Source: Termitomyces sp. T153 (lineage: Eukaryota > Basidiomycota > Agaricomycetes > Agaricales > Lyophyllaceae). Taken from it: a stretch of 64,000 nt of DNA. A program made the position numbers and the translations under genes. Location: the NCBI GenBank assembly GCA_018296165.2, contig JACKQL020000031.1:186001-250000 (forward strand), read 5' to 3'. The notes beneath the pieces were generated by a model, which was given only the letters and a program-made list of their open reading frames with translations, was not told where the DNA came from and ran no database searches. Of the stretch, positions 24,426-36,369 are shown piece after piece (position 1 is the first letter of the stretch; each line of letters opens with the position of its first letter).

Positions 24426-24887
24426 CTATTCCTCTTGGTTAACGAAAGGATTCGAGATCTCTTCCGAGCCATCAACAGGGCTCAGAAGAGTTATTGTGGG
24501 ACCACGCAGGACAACGAGGCCGAGTGCGCGCGAGTGGGGTTCAGGTTCTGCGCCGTTGTCAGGAGGACAGGATTAGTCTAGAGACGGATCTTACCCTGTA
24601 GCTCTTCCTCGACCTCGTCAAGCACGAGGTTGAGTAGCTGGTCGTATCCCTTGAGTATGCCTGTAACTGCAGATGGATGGTCAAGAGATGATAAGAGAAA
24701 ACAGGGGTTAGAGACACCTTCTCTCCCGCCGGTGAACTTGACGCGAATGCGGTCGTTGGCGTACTTTGAGAGATCGAGGATTGCCTCGCGTTTGGGCTTG
24801 TCTGTGGCGGGACCTGGGCGCCTGGCGAAGGGAGCGAGGCCACCGCGCGGACCAGAACGAGACTGGGGGGAGAACGGATCAGTCATT
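24426..24887 (-). CDS. LSM7: LSM7, U6 snRNA-associated Sm-like protein
   Basis: LSm7 is a subunit of the nuclear LSm2-8 ring, which binds the 3' end of U6 snRNA, and of the cytoplasmic LSm1-7 ring, which activates mRNA decapping. Three exons encode about 120 residues. After a basic N-terminal extension comes Sm1 (KREAILDLSKYANDRIRVKF then TGGRE), then VTGILKGYDQLLNLVLDEV. The last exon carries Sm2: GLVVLRGPTITLLSPVDG, ending SNPFVNQEE. The introns (donors GTGTCT and GTAAGA) restore the frame exactly. The start at 24887 (MTDPFSPQSRSG) is preferred over an upstream Met at 24961 because it leaves a normal N-terminus. It is divergent from KAP95. Confidence 0.95.
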
Positions 24888-25036
24888 GAGGAGGAGTGCA
24901 AAAAGTTTGGCTTTGTGATTGTGGAACAAAAGACTGTTGTTGTTTTTTTTACAAGCGCCACTCATCATCCACGCCCATCGCCTTGCCAGCTCCTCACGAT
25001 CTCGACGACGCCCTCACGCCACAGCTCGCCACCGCA
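24888..25036. promoter_or_regulatory. Compact bidirectional promoter between LSM7 and KAP95
   Basis: Only 149 bp separate the two start codons, so both core promoters and 5' UTRs must lie here or overlap. No obvious TATA box is seen; there is a T-run near 24940-24950. Confidence 0.7.
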
Positions 25037-28000
25037 ATGAGCGCCGCCGAACTCCTCGCAAACACCCTCTCTCCCGGTGCGCTCTCCCAGACGCGCCTCT
25101 TTCTCTCCGTTCCTTACAATCGCCCTTTCTAGATGCCAGTACGCGCCAGGATGCCACCGCAAAGCTCGAAAGTGCCTCAAGGGAGAACTACGTGCGTCAT
25201 TCTCGTTTTCTTGCTCCTTATCGTCTTAAAAAATCCCCGCAGCCCCAGTACATGTTGATGCTCTCGTCCGTTCTCGCGGGCGAAGACGGTCCTCTCCATG
25301 TACGCAATGCGGCAGGTCTCGCTCTCAAGAACGCCCTCTCTGCTCGCGTACGCACGCCCCCGATGGTCCGTTTTCTCATTCTGACCCCCCCCTGCAGGAC
25401 AGTGCGCGGCAACAGGAGTATTCAAACAGATGGCTCAGCCTCCCTAACGAAACAAAGGGTAAGATCAAGCAGGATGCCCTTCTCACTCTCGGCTCCGTCT
25501 CCCAAAAGGCCGGAAACTTTGCTTCCACCGTAGTCGCTGCTATTGCGGCCGTAGAACTCCCACAAGGCCACTGGCCAGAGCTCATCGAGCTCCTCCTTGG
25601 CTTTGTCAACAACCAGACCAACACCAATCTCAAAATATCCACTCTCCAAACGATCGGCTTCATCTGCGAGACCATAGTGCGTAATTTCATGATTTTGATG
25701 AGCCCTAGTCACTCATCGATTGAACTAGAAACCTGAAATTTTGAGTCTCCGTTCCAACGAGATCTTGACTGCCGTTATCCATGGAGCGCGCAAGGAAGAG
25801 ACATCAGCTGAAGTTCAGCTCGCTGCGATCCATGCGCTGTACAACTCTCTCGAATTTGTGCGCGAAAACTTTGAGCGCGAGGTATGTCGCACCGATTCAT
25901 CATCTGATTTTTCTGGATCTCAATTTTTCCATGTCTAGGGCGAACGCAACTATATCATGCAGGTCGTCTGCGAAGCCACACAGAATGCTTCCGTAGCCGT
26001 TCAAGTCGGCGCTTTTGAGTGTCTAGTCCGCATCATGGGTTTGTACTATGACAAGATGGCGCTGTACATGGAGCAGGCGCTCTTTGGGGTACGGCTTTTA
26101 TATTTTCTTTATCATGACAACTTACAACGTGTCTTCAGTTGACCGTTGTGGGAATGAAACACTCTGACGAGCGAGTCGCGCTCCAAGCCGTCGAGTTCTG
26201 GTCAACAGTTTGCGAAGAAGAAGTAGACCTAGCTCTTGAAGCCCAAGAGGTCTGTATCTTTCCCGCTTTTCCACCATCACCCCTAAGTAAACTCAAAAAA
26301 AAACACAGGCCCAAGACTACGGTGAAACCCCCGAAACCGAATCCAGACACTTCGCCAAAATCGCCCTACCCGAAATCGTACCCGTTCTCCTTCACCTCCT
26401 CACAAAACAAGAAGAAGACGCCGAAGACGACGAATGGAATGTATCCATGGCCGCAGGGACGTGTCTCTCCCTCCTTGCTGGCGCCGTGCAGGACGGCATC
26501 GTCCCCGCTGTCATACCCTTCATCGAGGCGCACATCAAAGCCGAAGACTGGCACAACCGTGAAGCCGCCGTGATGACTTTCGGTTCGATTCTCGAGGGCC
26601 CAGACCCCGCCGTCCTCACGCCCCTTGTGGACCAGGCGCTCCCGCTCCTCATTGATATGATGACGGACCCGAACGCGCATGTGAAAGACACGACTGCGTG
26701 GACGCTCGGCAGGATATGCGATTTGCTGATCGCATGCATCAAGCCGGATGTGCATTTGCACCCGCTGGTGTCAGCGCTCGTTGGCGGGTTGGGCGACTCT
26801 CCGAGGGTCGTGGCGAATTGTTGTTGGGCGCTGATGAATTTGGCGGATCAGTTGGGCCTTTATTATGAGGATGAGGTGGAGAGGCCGGGAAGCGGACCAT
26901 TATCCCCGTATTATGAGGGCGTGGTGCAGGCGTTGTTGCGTGTTACTGAGAGGTGAGATTTGCGTGAACATTTTCGGAGTTGTGTGAGGCTGACCTTGGG
27001 ATAGTGCGAGCAATGAGGCGAACTTTAGGACGTCCGCGTATGAGGCTATTACGTCGTACCTTTCCCATGCGACAGGCGACAGTATCTTCGTCGTCCAAAA
27101 CACACTCCTGACGATCCTTGATCGTATGGAGCGGCTCCTCGCTATGCAGGTATATGTCTTGCCTGTTGACCGATGAAAAGATGGCTGATCTCCCGCATTA
27201 GAACCAAATCATTGGTGTCGATGACCGAAATAATTGGAATGAGCTTCAGAGTAACTTCTGTAGCGTTGTCATTGTGAGTTTCCTCTGTCGACGAAAGTCA
27301 GACCTCATGTTTCATACTCATCATCCTTCGTAGGCCGTCATCCGGAAACTCGAAAAAGGCATTCAGCCACTATCAGATCGCGTCATGACTCTCGTCCTGC
27401 AGCTGATCCAAGCTGCCGGAAAAACTTCAACCGTCCTCGAAGATGCCTTCCTCGTTGTCGGATCTCTCGCATCAGGTATGCACCGCTGTTTATCCGCATT
27501 CAAATCCCTCATTAACATCCCACCCCCTCCAGCTCTTGAAGCCAATTTTGCGCCCTATATCCAAGCTTTCCTCCCCTTCCTCTATTCCGCACTCAAAGCG
27601 CATGAAGACACTCAACTCTGCACCGTCGCCGTCGGCATCATCGGCGACATCTCGCGCGCACTCGGGGAGCAGAGCGCACCGTACGCAGAGCCCTTCATGA
27701 CGGTCCTCTTGGAGAATCTGCAGAGCGAGGTACTGAACCGGAACGTGAAGATCAGTGTACTGTCGTGCTTTGGCGATATTGCCCTCGCGATCGGACCATT
27801 GTTTGAGCCGTTCTTGGAGACGACGATGGCGGTGCTTAAGCAGGCGGGCGCGGTTGAGCCGAATCCTGTATGTTGTCCTGTCTTTTTGGGGGGTCTTGTG
27901 GACTTATCGTTTGACGTAGCTGGATTATGATCTTGTGGATTATGTCGGCCAGTTGCGCGAGGGTATTCTGGAGGCGTATACGGGTATCGTTACCGGTCTT

Positions 28001-28396
28001 AAGAAGACACCCAAAGGCACGTTTCCCAATCCTACTCTCTGGACACCGCATCTAATTGGTGTCTGTAGTTGAAATCCTACTGCCATACGCACAAGATATT
28101 CTTACCCTTATCCAGAGATGCCTCGCTGATGAAGAGAGGACCGACTCTCTCGTGCGGCTGTGCTACGGTCTCCTTGGAGATCTTGCAGATTCCTTCCCAG
28201 GTGGACAGCTCAAGCAGATCTTGCTCCACCCATGGATCGCCTCGGAGTTGCGGTCCAAGAACCGGATGCCGCCCGAGACTAAGAAGACTATGCGTTGGGC
28301 CCGCGAGGTATGTTCTTATGAGATCGTCTTTTTTATATGATGAGAGGCTGATTTTGATGTGTGTTTTCGCAGATGGTGAAGACGGCGACGCAGTAG
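25037..28396 (+). CDS. KAP95: Importin subunit beta-1 (KAP95), nuclear import receptor
   Basis: Importin-beta binds importin-alpha and cargo in the cytoplasm, passes the nuclear pore and releases cargo on RanGTP binding. About ten exons encode roughly 860 residues, the normal family length, made of HEAT repeats throughout. Recognisable stretches are the N-terminus [52 protein letters not shown], the acidic loop region [70 protein letters not shown] and the C-terminus MRWAREMVKTATQ. Introns of about 50 nt join the exons; several fall between HEAT helices. The gene appears complete and is convergent with the RBR gene downstream. Confidence 0.95.
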
Positions 28397-29055
28397 ACAT
28401 ATTTCAACGAGCCTTTATATCCTTCATTCCTTTTCTTTTTTTCATTGCTTTCCTTAATGGCTCACAGCAGTTCTGTCCCCCGTCCTTTTCTGACCTATCA
28501 TCCATTATTCTCCCCACTCTCTCTTCCTCGCGTTCTCTCTCTCTCGCCATGGTTTCATCTGTTTTTTTTTCTCTTTTTCTTGCATGCAATCTACAAACTC
28601 ACGCATACACTCAACGCACTCTGAAGGAGGCACTGTTTTTTTAAATCAATCATGATCCACGATCTTTTGCATGCACAATGCCCTACATAGACGAAGGTTT
28701 CATTAGTAGTAGTACACTAGTCTCTCGCCTTGTTTGTTGTTCCGTTTTGGTTTTTCTTTCTATATCTTTCTACCCCGCCAATCCGCCTCTACCTACCATA
28801 CAAGTTTCGTGGTTCACAAAATTACCCCCTGTATCCTTTATATCGTCTGAAATTCTGATAACCATTTGCCACTCTTTTTCATGCATGCATCTGTTGTCGT
28901 TTGCCTTTGCACACATCGTTTTGTGATTCCGCTGGAATTCTTTTGTTTTTTTTTTTTATTTGATTTTGGGAAGCATCAATATCTCTCCGCATCGCTGGCA
29001 AAATATCAAACCCCCAAGATTACAAGAGTTACAAAATGTATACAATGTTGTAAAT
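28397..29055. other. Convergent 3' region between KAP95 and the RBR gene
   Basis: T- and CT-rich sequence (for example CTCTCTCTCTC near 28535) with no coding signal. It should hold both 3' UTRs. Confidence 0.6.
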
Positions 29056-30720
29056 TCAGTTCCATTCATTTCCGCCACCATTTTTTGGGCCCTTTTGTCG
29101 TGGTTTTATGCTCAAATTCTTGTAATGCTTGTTTACCGGCAATTCTGACCTACATGCGAATGCGTCAGTTTCTTGGTCCATTTGAGAGTAAGAGCAATGG
29201 CTGACTTCCTCATTGTGCCTCTCCTCGATACCTTGATCCCACAGAGGACAAATTCCATCACCCGTGCGAAGTTGTCCTGGTTTACCAAAGGCAGCTGGAA
29301 GATGTCGTGAGTTCCAATTGTGGCAGGGTCCTAGGTCAACGAAATGTACTGTGTCAAAATGCTCATATCCTGAAATGGTTTCGCGACAGTTGGAGCATGA
29401 TTCTGTTCTACATTCTGGATATGAGCATCTCATTCGGTTGCACTGTACTTGAAAAATGAGCAACAAATGAATGAGTATGCTGCAGAATTCATACCCCGGC
29501 TTCCTTGATGAAAGCTACACAGACAAGAAAATTAGCATCAGTTCACATCGGTGGATCGTCGACTCACGTTTCTTGCATCCGGGACAATTTCTTACTAGTG
29601 GGCCGCCTACATTATGCATATGAGCTCTATTCCTGGCTTGATATTCATGCTTGCACGCACTCATCGCTTCGTCAATATGGTGTTTTCCTGCGAGTTGATC
29701 TATAAAGTTTTATAAGTGAGCAGTGTAAGCTGTCTCATTTCATGAACATTCGTACCATCACACAAATCTGGACGGTGATCCTATGATGAACCATGAACCA
29801 CTGAGTCAAAAATACAGTGAATTGGCGGGAAAGACATACCAACTTTCCGCATCTGATACAACTAGAACGACCGCATACAGATTTGTTCCTGCAGATCAAA
29901 ATTCCAGTCATTTCGCCTTCGATTATACACGCCCAGTCACAAAACGGGCAATAATACAAATTTTCTAAACATGCAGACTCAAGAGCTCTCCTTGATTGTG
30001 CACGTTCCCATAGATCCATCATCTTGGGTGATAAAAAACGCTGGAGCTCTGAAATTGATAGCGGTGAAGTACATCCAGATTGATCGATGCATCGAATATC
30101 AGGATTGTGTGAACCCAGAAGATTAGATGCACGCTGTTTCATACATGGACTGCAGAATAGATGGGTCTCAGGACACTGGACGATCTCCTCCTGGACCACT
30201 CCTTTGTTATTTCTGAATAACGCATCGAGTGACGGCAGCGACTCACGAAAGGGAAAGTGCTAAAACAACATCCACACTCAACGTGTTAATACTCGTCCTC
30301 TACTCGAACAATCCGCATGTCTTCAACCCCGATCTTCTCGAGTATAATGTCAACGACATGCTCTAGACTCGCATCTTTGTGTGAAAGGGTATCCCGGATG
30401 ACATACAGCAGATGATCCTTGTTCGTATCAGGTATGATTTCAAGAATGTGATGAAAATACACGATGACTTTGTCCAAATGTCTGTCGGATGAAGACAATT
30501 TCTCGGGTGAGAAGAAGTGTGACTCTCCAAAAACGAAGGGTGCTGCTAGACTATTGAGAGCTGCCATGAGGAAGATAACGATATTCAAGAGCAATGCACC
30601 ACTTGTCTTCCGGAAGGAGCTATTAGCGCGTATAGGTAGTACGAGTTTCAGAGAAATCCTTAACGGAAATCGCAAGTCATTTGGGATCAGGCGACGCGTG
30701 ATGAAACCTTTCAAAGACAA
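29056..30720 (-). pseudogene. RBR-type RING ubiquitin-ligase gene (RNF216/TRIAD3-like), possibly broken
   Basis: A RING1-IBR-RING2 protein. RBR ligases pass ubiquitin through a RING2 cysteine. RING1 reads ECGCCFSTFPF, then a GTGAGT intron, then QCPETHLFCSPCMKQRA. The IBR region has YYCPFCDWACII, CRNKSVCGRSSCIRCGKL and EAMSACKHEYQ. RING2 has VRNCPGCKKPFIKEAG, CNRMRCSYPEC and SCSNCRETISGYEHFDT. An N-terminal helical segment (LDKVIVYFHHILEIIPDTN) corresponds to the CUE-like part of the paralogue at 48.4 kb. An in-frame TAA at about 30286-30288 lies just before RING1, and the roughly 150-residue linker of the paralogue is absent. Either an unrecognised intron or start bypasses it, or the gene is truncated. 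The start is not certain; Met at 30567 is an alternative. Confidence 0.65.
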
Positions 30721-31660
30721 TTTGACTGATCAGTGAAACACAACACGAGGCTTGTATTTCAGGAGGTTTTGGTCAGTCTACTCAAACATTTCTCGTTCAA
30801 AAAGCCTCAATGATGCTCAGTGACGAGTAGCGAGGAACAAAGTATTGACGACAATTCATGAAAGGATTGAAAGGCGTGGCACACTACATAACACTCGAAA
30901 GCAGGCCAAAAGCTCCAGCTCTGGTCAATAATCACAAATATAACCCTTCCATTTTTAGACCCACACACGCTCACGTGTATCTGTTAATTGTGAGATGTAG
31001 TTCATCCCAATTGGGAGCATATAAAAGTTCTGCATGTCCTTTCCCTGTTCTTCTTGGTCTTGCTTTGTAACCATAGCCTCCATCAAGCCATAGCCTCCTG
31101 TTCCACTAAGAAAACGTGTAGCATAGCAGATGCATGGAGTATTTTTCCCATTCTGGTAAATAAAATCAGGAGATAACATGGGATTTATAGTACTCACTGG
31201 AGCCTCTTTTATTCTCTTTTGTGAAGTCCTGCCACTTGAGCATAGATTCCTATCAATAGGTTATCTCAATACAAGTAATTGTCATATTGATAGTTCTCAT
31301 CCTTAGGGAGTGGATCACACGGGACTGCCATGAAATTGATCATTTCTCAAAAGGTTTACACTTCACTGCAAGCAGAGGGTCATGCAAATTTGGCTGGGAG
31401 AGCAACATTAATGTGGAATTTACACTTGGTTGCAAAAGCATGCATGTTTCGATGATTGTTTTGCCACTTGTTTTTATGTTGTGCTATGTATATGTCAAGT
31501 ACTGTTGCTTTCTTTTTCTTGGGTAATTTGCTCAATAGAACACCAAACTAGATTTTGGAATGGGACAATGGAACATGCTTCACCACTTAGAGCACCATTG
31601 TGGTGGAGATATTGTAGGCAGAAATTCAAGGATCATCATTGGGAGTGAGTCTTGGGTATG
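30721..31660. other. Spacer upstream of the RBR gene grading into repeat DNA
   Basis: No gene recognised. Up to about 30950 it may be RBR promoter; beyond that it is AT-rich and TE-like up to the chromovirus edge at 31661. Confidence 0.4.
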
Positions 31661-32027
31661 TGTAAGGCAACCTCCGGAGCAGTGGATCGGAGTCATGCAG
31701 CTAGCAGAGGGGAATCCAAAGTATATTAGCAGAGTAGACAACAATACAATCAGTAACTAATCACCTAGCAGAGGTGAATCTGAAGAGAACAAGTCTAAGG
31801 ATCCCCACTGCTTGGTGCAGTGCATCAGTGGGCAGCAGAGGCATGGGAACTACTGTACAGATGACTGGAGCTACTCCTAACCCTCGGGCAATAATTGCTG
31901 AGGTAATACAGAGAACTCCACAGTTTCCAGAGATCTCTGGGGTTCTAGAAAGAGCCCCAGAGACATTGAACAAGCTGCGGAGGTGCTGGAACAAGTTGTG
32001 GAGGTCAGAAATGGAAGTCCCCTGACA
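31661..32027 (-). repeat. Chromovirus 3' LTR
   Basis: 367 bp, the same length as the 5' copy, joined on its inner side to the G-rich tract after the chromodomain. Confidence 0.88.
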
Positions 32028-33480
32028 TCACCCCCCCTCTAGCATGCGGCATCTTGATGTGCAGGGTAAAAGAAGTCCCTGATTGCTCAGTCTGCCAGTG
32101 AGATAGGGTAGATCCCTTGTATGGCATGCAGGGCATCTGAATGTCTCTGGTGGAACTCCTTGATGAGTCTGGGGGCATGTACATTGTCCCATGGCTCCCA
32201 GAAGATATCCTTGATCCTGTAGCCTTTCTACTTCACCTTGTATTGTAGTCATCTCTGGTATAAACAGTTATCCAGGATTTCCTCCACCTCATATTCCTCG
32301 TTGTTGTTGACCACCATGGGGGGGTGGTGGAGGTGGTGGACAACACCCTGGAATAGGATCCTTAGGGGCCAGAGTTAGTTTGACCATGTTGAACACTGGA
32401 AGAAGCTGGCACATCCCCACAGGGAGCCAGAGTTGATAGGCCAAGGGTCCTACCTGTCATTCCACTGTGAAAGGCCCCAACTGCTGGTGCAACAGCTGCT
32501 TTGAGGGCCAGGTAGTCATAATGTTGGAGGCATCCAGGTAGACTCAATCTCTGGGCTGATATTTGTGCTCTGGGGTCCTCCCACAGTTGTAGTATCATGC
32601 CATGTCATCCTTTGCCTTTGCCAGTGCTGCCTAGGCCTCCTCCTGCAACCTCCTCATCCAGTTGACAAATTTGTTTACTGCCTTGTTTTCTGAGAGCCAG
32701 GCCCAGGGTTCAAAACCCATGTGCAGATGCTGTCTCATGTCAAGAAATAATGGGGAAAACTGGGTGGATGTGTGAATGTGGTTGTTGTATTGGAATTCAG
32801 TGTCAGGGAGGAGTTTGTCCCAGTCATCTTGGCATTTGTTGCAAAAGAAGTGGAGATACTGCTCTAACTCCTGGTTTATGCATTCCATCTGGCCATCAGA
32901 CTGTGGGTGGTAGGCAGTAGTGGTGTGGAGCTTCACTCCAAGCAGTTGGTTGAGCTCCCAGGTGAACTCTGCCACAAATCATAGTCCCTGATCTGAGATG
33001 TAGGTGTTGGAGAAGCTGTGGAGCTTCCAGACATTCCTCTGGTACAGGTTTGCAGTGCCCATGGTGGAGCAGGTGGTGTGGGTCAGAATGAAGTGCACTT
33101 GCTTGCTGTATAGGTCTACCACCACCATGATCACATCATAACTGTGGGCATCAGGGAGCTCTACAATGAAGTCCATGGATGCTACACTCCATTGTTCTGT
33201 GGGCACAAGTAGCAGGTGTAACTGTCCATAGGGGATTTGGTGCTGGGGCTTGGTCCAGAGGCAGAGATTGCAGGTACTAGTGTAGGACCCAATATACTGG
33301 GACATCTGGGGCCTCCAGTAGTTCCACAATACTAGCTCCAGTGTCTTCCACTGTCCAGGGTGCCCTGCAATGCAGGAGTTGTGGTGTTGGTCCACAATTC
33401 TCCAACAGAGCTCTGAAATGTTGGGGACATAGATATGGTTTCAGAAGGTCAGGATTCCATCTCAGAGGGCCCATTCATCA
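32028..33480 (-). pseudogene. Chromovirus integrase with C-terminal chromodomain
   Basis: Integrase inserts element cDNA. The zinc-binding HHCC part reads HHNSCIAGHPGQWKTLEL and CNLCLWTKPQH. The core shows SVASMDFIVELPD (first Asp), YISDQGL (second Asp) and TAYHPQSDGQMECINQELE (Glu); the usual NGQxER context is altered here. Near 32100-32320 a chromodomain is legible: EYEVEEILDN, LQYKVK, KGY and WEPWDNVHAP. It carries two stops where the family has Arg and Trp. The chromodomain would have targeted insertion to marked chromatin. Nonfunctional. Confidence 0.85.
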
Positions 33481-33824
33481 GTGTGAACTGCCTTGGCACC
33501 AGTGGTATGCCCCAACTTCAGTGTCCAAGCAGCTTGTGCCACCAGCTCCTCCTGCTGACTATCCCAATTACCTTGCTGTGTGTTCTGGAGAATGTCTGCT
33601 TCCACTCCCTTGATGGCAAGACTCTCCATGGCTCAGATTGCAAACAATTCAGGGTGGAGGAGCACAATATTGCTGTTATCCCCTTCTCCCATGCTGTGGT
33701 CCACTCTTCAGGACAGGGCATCTATTTTCCCCATACTCTGGCCAGGCTTGTGGTGCAAAGAGAAGTTGAAGTTGGCAAGGTAGAGGGACCACTGGGCCTG
33801 TCAGCAATTGAGCTTCTTGGCTGT

Positions 33825-35250
33825 CTAGAAGTATTCCAGGTTCTTGTGATCCATCCAGACCTCAAACTTGTGCCATGTGCCCTCCAGAAAGTGCCGCCAC
33901 TCCTTGAACAACCAGATGATGGCCAGCATCTCTTTATCATGGATCTTGTAGTTCCACTCCACTGTGTTCAGGCTCTTGGAGTAAAAGGCCACTGGATGCC
34001 ACTTCCCATCCTCCAGAGATTGCTGTGAGAGCACAGATCCAGTGGCAAAGTCAGAGCTGTTGGCCTCCACCCAGAAGGGAGAATTGTCATCCAGGAAGAG
34101 GAGGACAGGTCTGGAGGTCATGGCATGCTTGAGAGTGTCAAAGGCCATCTGCTCTGGAGGTCCCCAACTCCACAGAACATCCTTTCCTGTGAGGTCAAAT
34201 AGTGGACAGATGTGGTGTGAGAAGTCCTGGATGAATCTCTGGTAGAAGTTTGCAAAACCAAGGAACACCTGCACCTCCTTCTTGTTCTGGGGCTCCAGCC
34301 ACTCCACCATGCCTGCTACCTTCACTGGATCCATCTCTGTGGTTCCATGCAATATGATCAGGCTGAGGTACTTGATCTGGGTTTGTTCAAACTTGCACTT
34401 CTCCAGCTTGAGGTAGAGCTGGTGCTGGTGGAGGCATTCCAGGACAAGGTGAGTGATCTGACAGTGTTCCTCCAGTGCTTTGGTATAGATGAGGATGTTG
34501 TCAAGGTATACACACACTATGTCCTCTGCTATGAAGTCCTAGAAGATGTTGCTCATCATGGTCTGAAAGGTGGCAGGGCTATTAGTGAGTCCAAAGAACA
34601 TAACAAGTGGCTCAAACAATCCCCAGTTGGTCTGGAAGGCAGCCTTCCACTCATCTCCCTCCTGAATGTGCATGTTGTTGTAATCCCACTGGACATCCAG
34701 CTTAGTGAAGTATTGCACACACTGGAAGTTGTTGATGAGCTCAGAGATGAGGGGGAGAGAGTAATGGTTCTTCACCATTATGGCATTGAGTACCTAGTAG
34801 TCCTGGACCAGTCAGAGGGAGCCATCCTTCTTTTTGATGAAGAAGACTGGAGAAGCTATTGGAGACTTGGATGGGTGGATGCAACTAGAGTCCAGGTTCC
34901 CCTGCAGGAATGCATTGAGCTTGTCCTATTCCCAGGGTGCAAGTGGGTAGACCTTACAGCTGGAGGGTGCTGAGTCTGGTAGCAGTTTGATAGTGTGGTT
35001 CCACCTCTTGTGCTCCACAAGCAAGTTGAATGAAGCTTTGGAGAACACATCCTCAAACACATAAAGATAGGGGGGTACCACATCTCAGAACTCTTGAGGC
35101 ATGGCCTTAGCAGTGAATGCCTGGGCCAGCCATTGAGACATAGTCTGGCTAGCCCAGATCTCTGCAATGGAAGGCAGCAGGTGTATGGTGGTAGCATAGA
35201 TTTGATCCCCCACTTCTACAACTTCATCTGGGAGCTCTGGCTTGTGTATG
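33825..35250 (-). pseudogene. Chromovirus reverse transcriptase and RNase H
   Basis: RT motifs: SPIASPVFFIKKKDGSL, LPLISELINNFQ, YFTKLDVQWDYNNMHI, WGLFEPLVMFFGLTNSPATF. The catalytic box reads VYLDNILIYTK, so YxDD has become YLDN. Two in-frame stops lie between KKKDGSL and LNAIMVKNHY. Further on come the connection and RNase H: VQVFLGFANFYQRFIQDFSH, ANSSDFATGSVLSQQ, FYSKSLNTVEWNY and DHKNLEYF. Long plus-strand frames across the same DNA are antisense shadows. Confidence 0.88.
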
Positions 35251-35879
35251 CCACCAAACTCCTCTCTGCGCTCCTCCTCCAGAGCTCCACTGTTGCTCTG
35301 ATTGTCCTCATAGAGGGCTTCTCTATCAGGGAACACCAGAGGTGGGGGATCCAGGAAGTCTAGATCTGCAAAGGGGAGAGGGCTGGTGCAACATGCACAG
35401 ATGGCTGCATGCTCCCAAACTTGGGTCCAGCATTCTGCTCTGTCCTCCATGGCATAGGTGGAACACTTCCAGGGGCACCTGCTCATGGTTACCTCCCCTT
35501 TGGTCCAATCAACCTTGGTGTTGTGCTCCTGGAGCCACATAAAACCAAGGATCATGTTCTGCCTTCCCAAGCTGGTGATGGCAAACACAGCATGCTCCAT
35601 GTGGTTCTGATAACAGAGGACCAGATCAGCCATGGAGTTGATGGTGCCTGCTTTGTCAGGTGTTCTGTTGATGTTGTAGACAGGAATGGGCCTGGGGAGG
35701 GGCTGCATAGTCAGGCCATGGCATTTGACAAACTCTGAGTCCAGGAACAGTCCCATCACTCTGCTGTCCAGAAGAGCTGTGACTCTGTGGGTTTGCTGAG
35801 TGTCTGTTGTCTCAATCTCCATATTGAGGCACAGGGAGTTGGTGGACAGGGCAGAGGCCATCACATACTGTTGGGGCAT
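35085..35879 (-). pseudogene. Chromovirus aspartic protease
   Basis: A pepsin-like retroviral-type protease segment. The active-site strand reads VTALLDSRVMGLFLDSEFV, where the family has D-S-G, so the catalytic Gly is Arg. Other landmarks are VFAITSLGRQNMILGFMWL and HNTKVDWTKGEVTMS. Confidence 0.8.
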
Positions 35880-36097
35880 TTGATGTGCCTAAGCAGGGCT
35901 GTGCTGACGGATCTTTGGAGGTGTCGGGAAGCTTGGCGGGGACTCCAGAGTTAGTATTTGTATGTCTGAAGGGAGGTGTTGAGGTTCTTCTGTCTCAGAA
36001 TGAAGGGCATTGGAAAAGGCAGTTTCATTTTCAATTGACAGACACAAGAACCTGTTAGCACCCAGCAATGGAGGTGTACACCTCATCCATCACTCAA

Positions 36098-36369
36098 CTA
36101 AAAATCCCCCTCCAGCTCTGGAGGTGAGGCACATGCACTGATCTCCTCCAGGGTCAACTCTGGTGTAGGCTTATCCAGCAATGGAGCTCTAGTGGCATCC
36201 TTTGCAGCCAGCAGCTGCAGGAGGAGTTCCTCCTGCTCTGCCATGAAAAGGTAGCATATCTCTAGGCCCAAAGGGCAGTGCCATGCAAAGTGCCCAGGCT
36301 TCTGGCATCTCTGGTACAGCAGCAGGGCAGTGCGGAGCTGCCTAGCAGCATCCACATCCATGGGGATTC
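36098..36369 (-). pseudogene. Chromovirus gag, C-terminal zinc knuckle
   Basis: MDVDAARQLRTALLL then CQRCQKPGHFAWHC-type spacing (C-x2-C-x4-H-x4-C), the nucleic-acid-binding knuckle of nucleocapsid. It is separated from the rest of gag by the nested insertion at 36370-37969. When that is removed together with one TSD copy, the frame joins as CPLLLGI-PMDVDAARQ. Confidence 0.85.

Noticed and set aside
33435..34973. Long plus-strand frames (about 200 codons each)
   Set aside because: They are antisense to chromovirus RT and RNase H, which have clear motifs on the minus strand.
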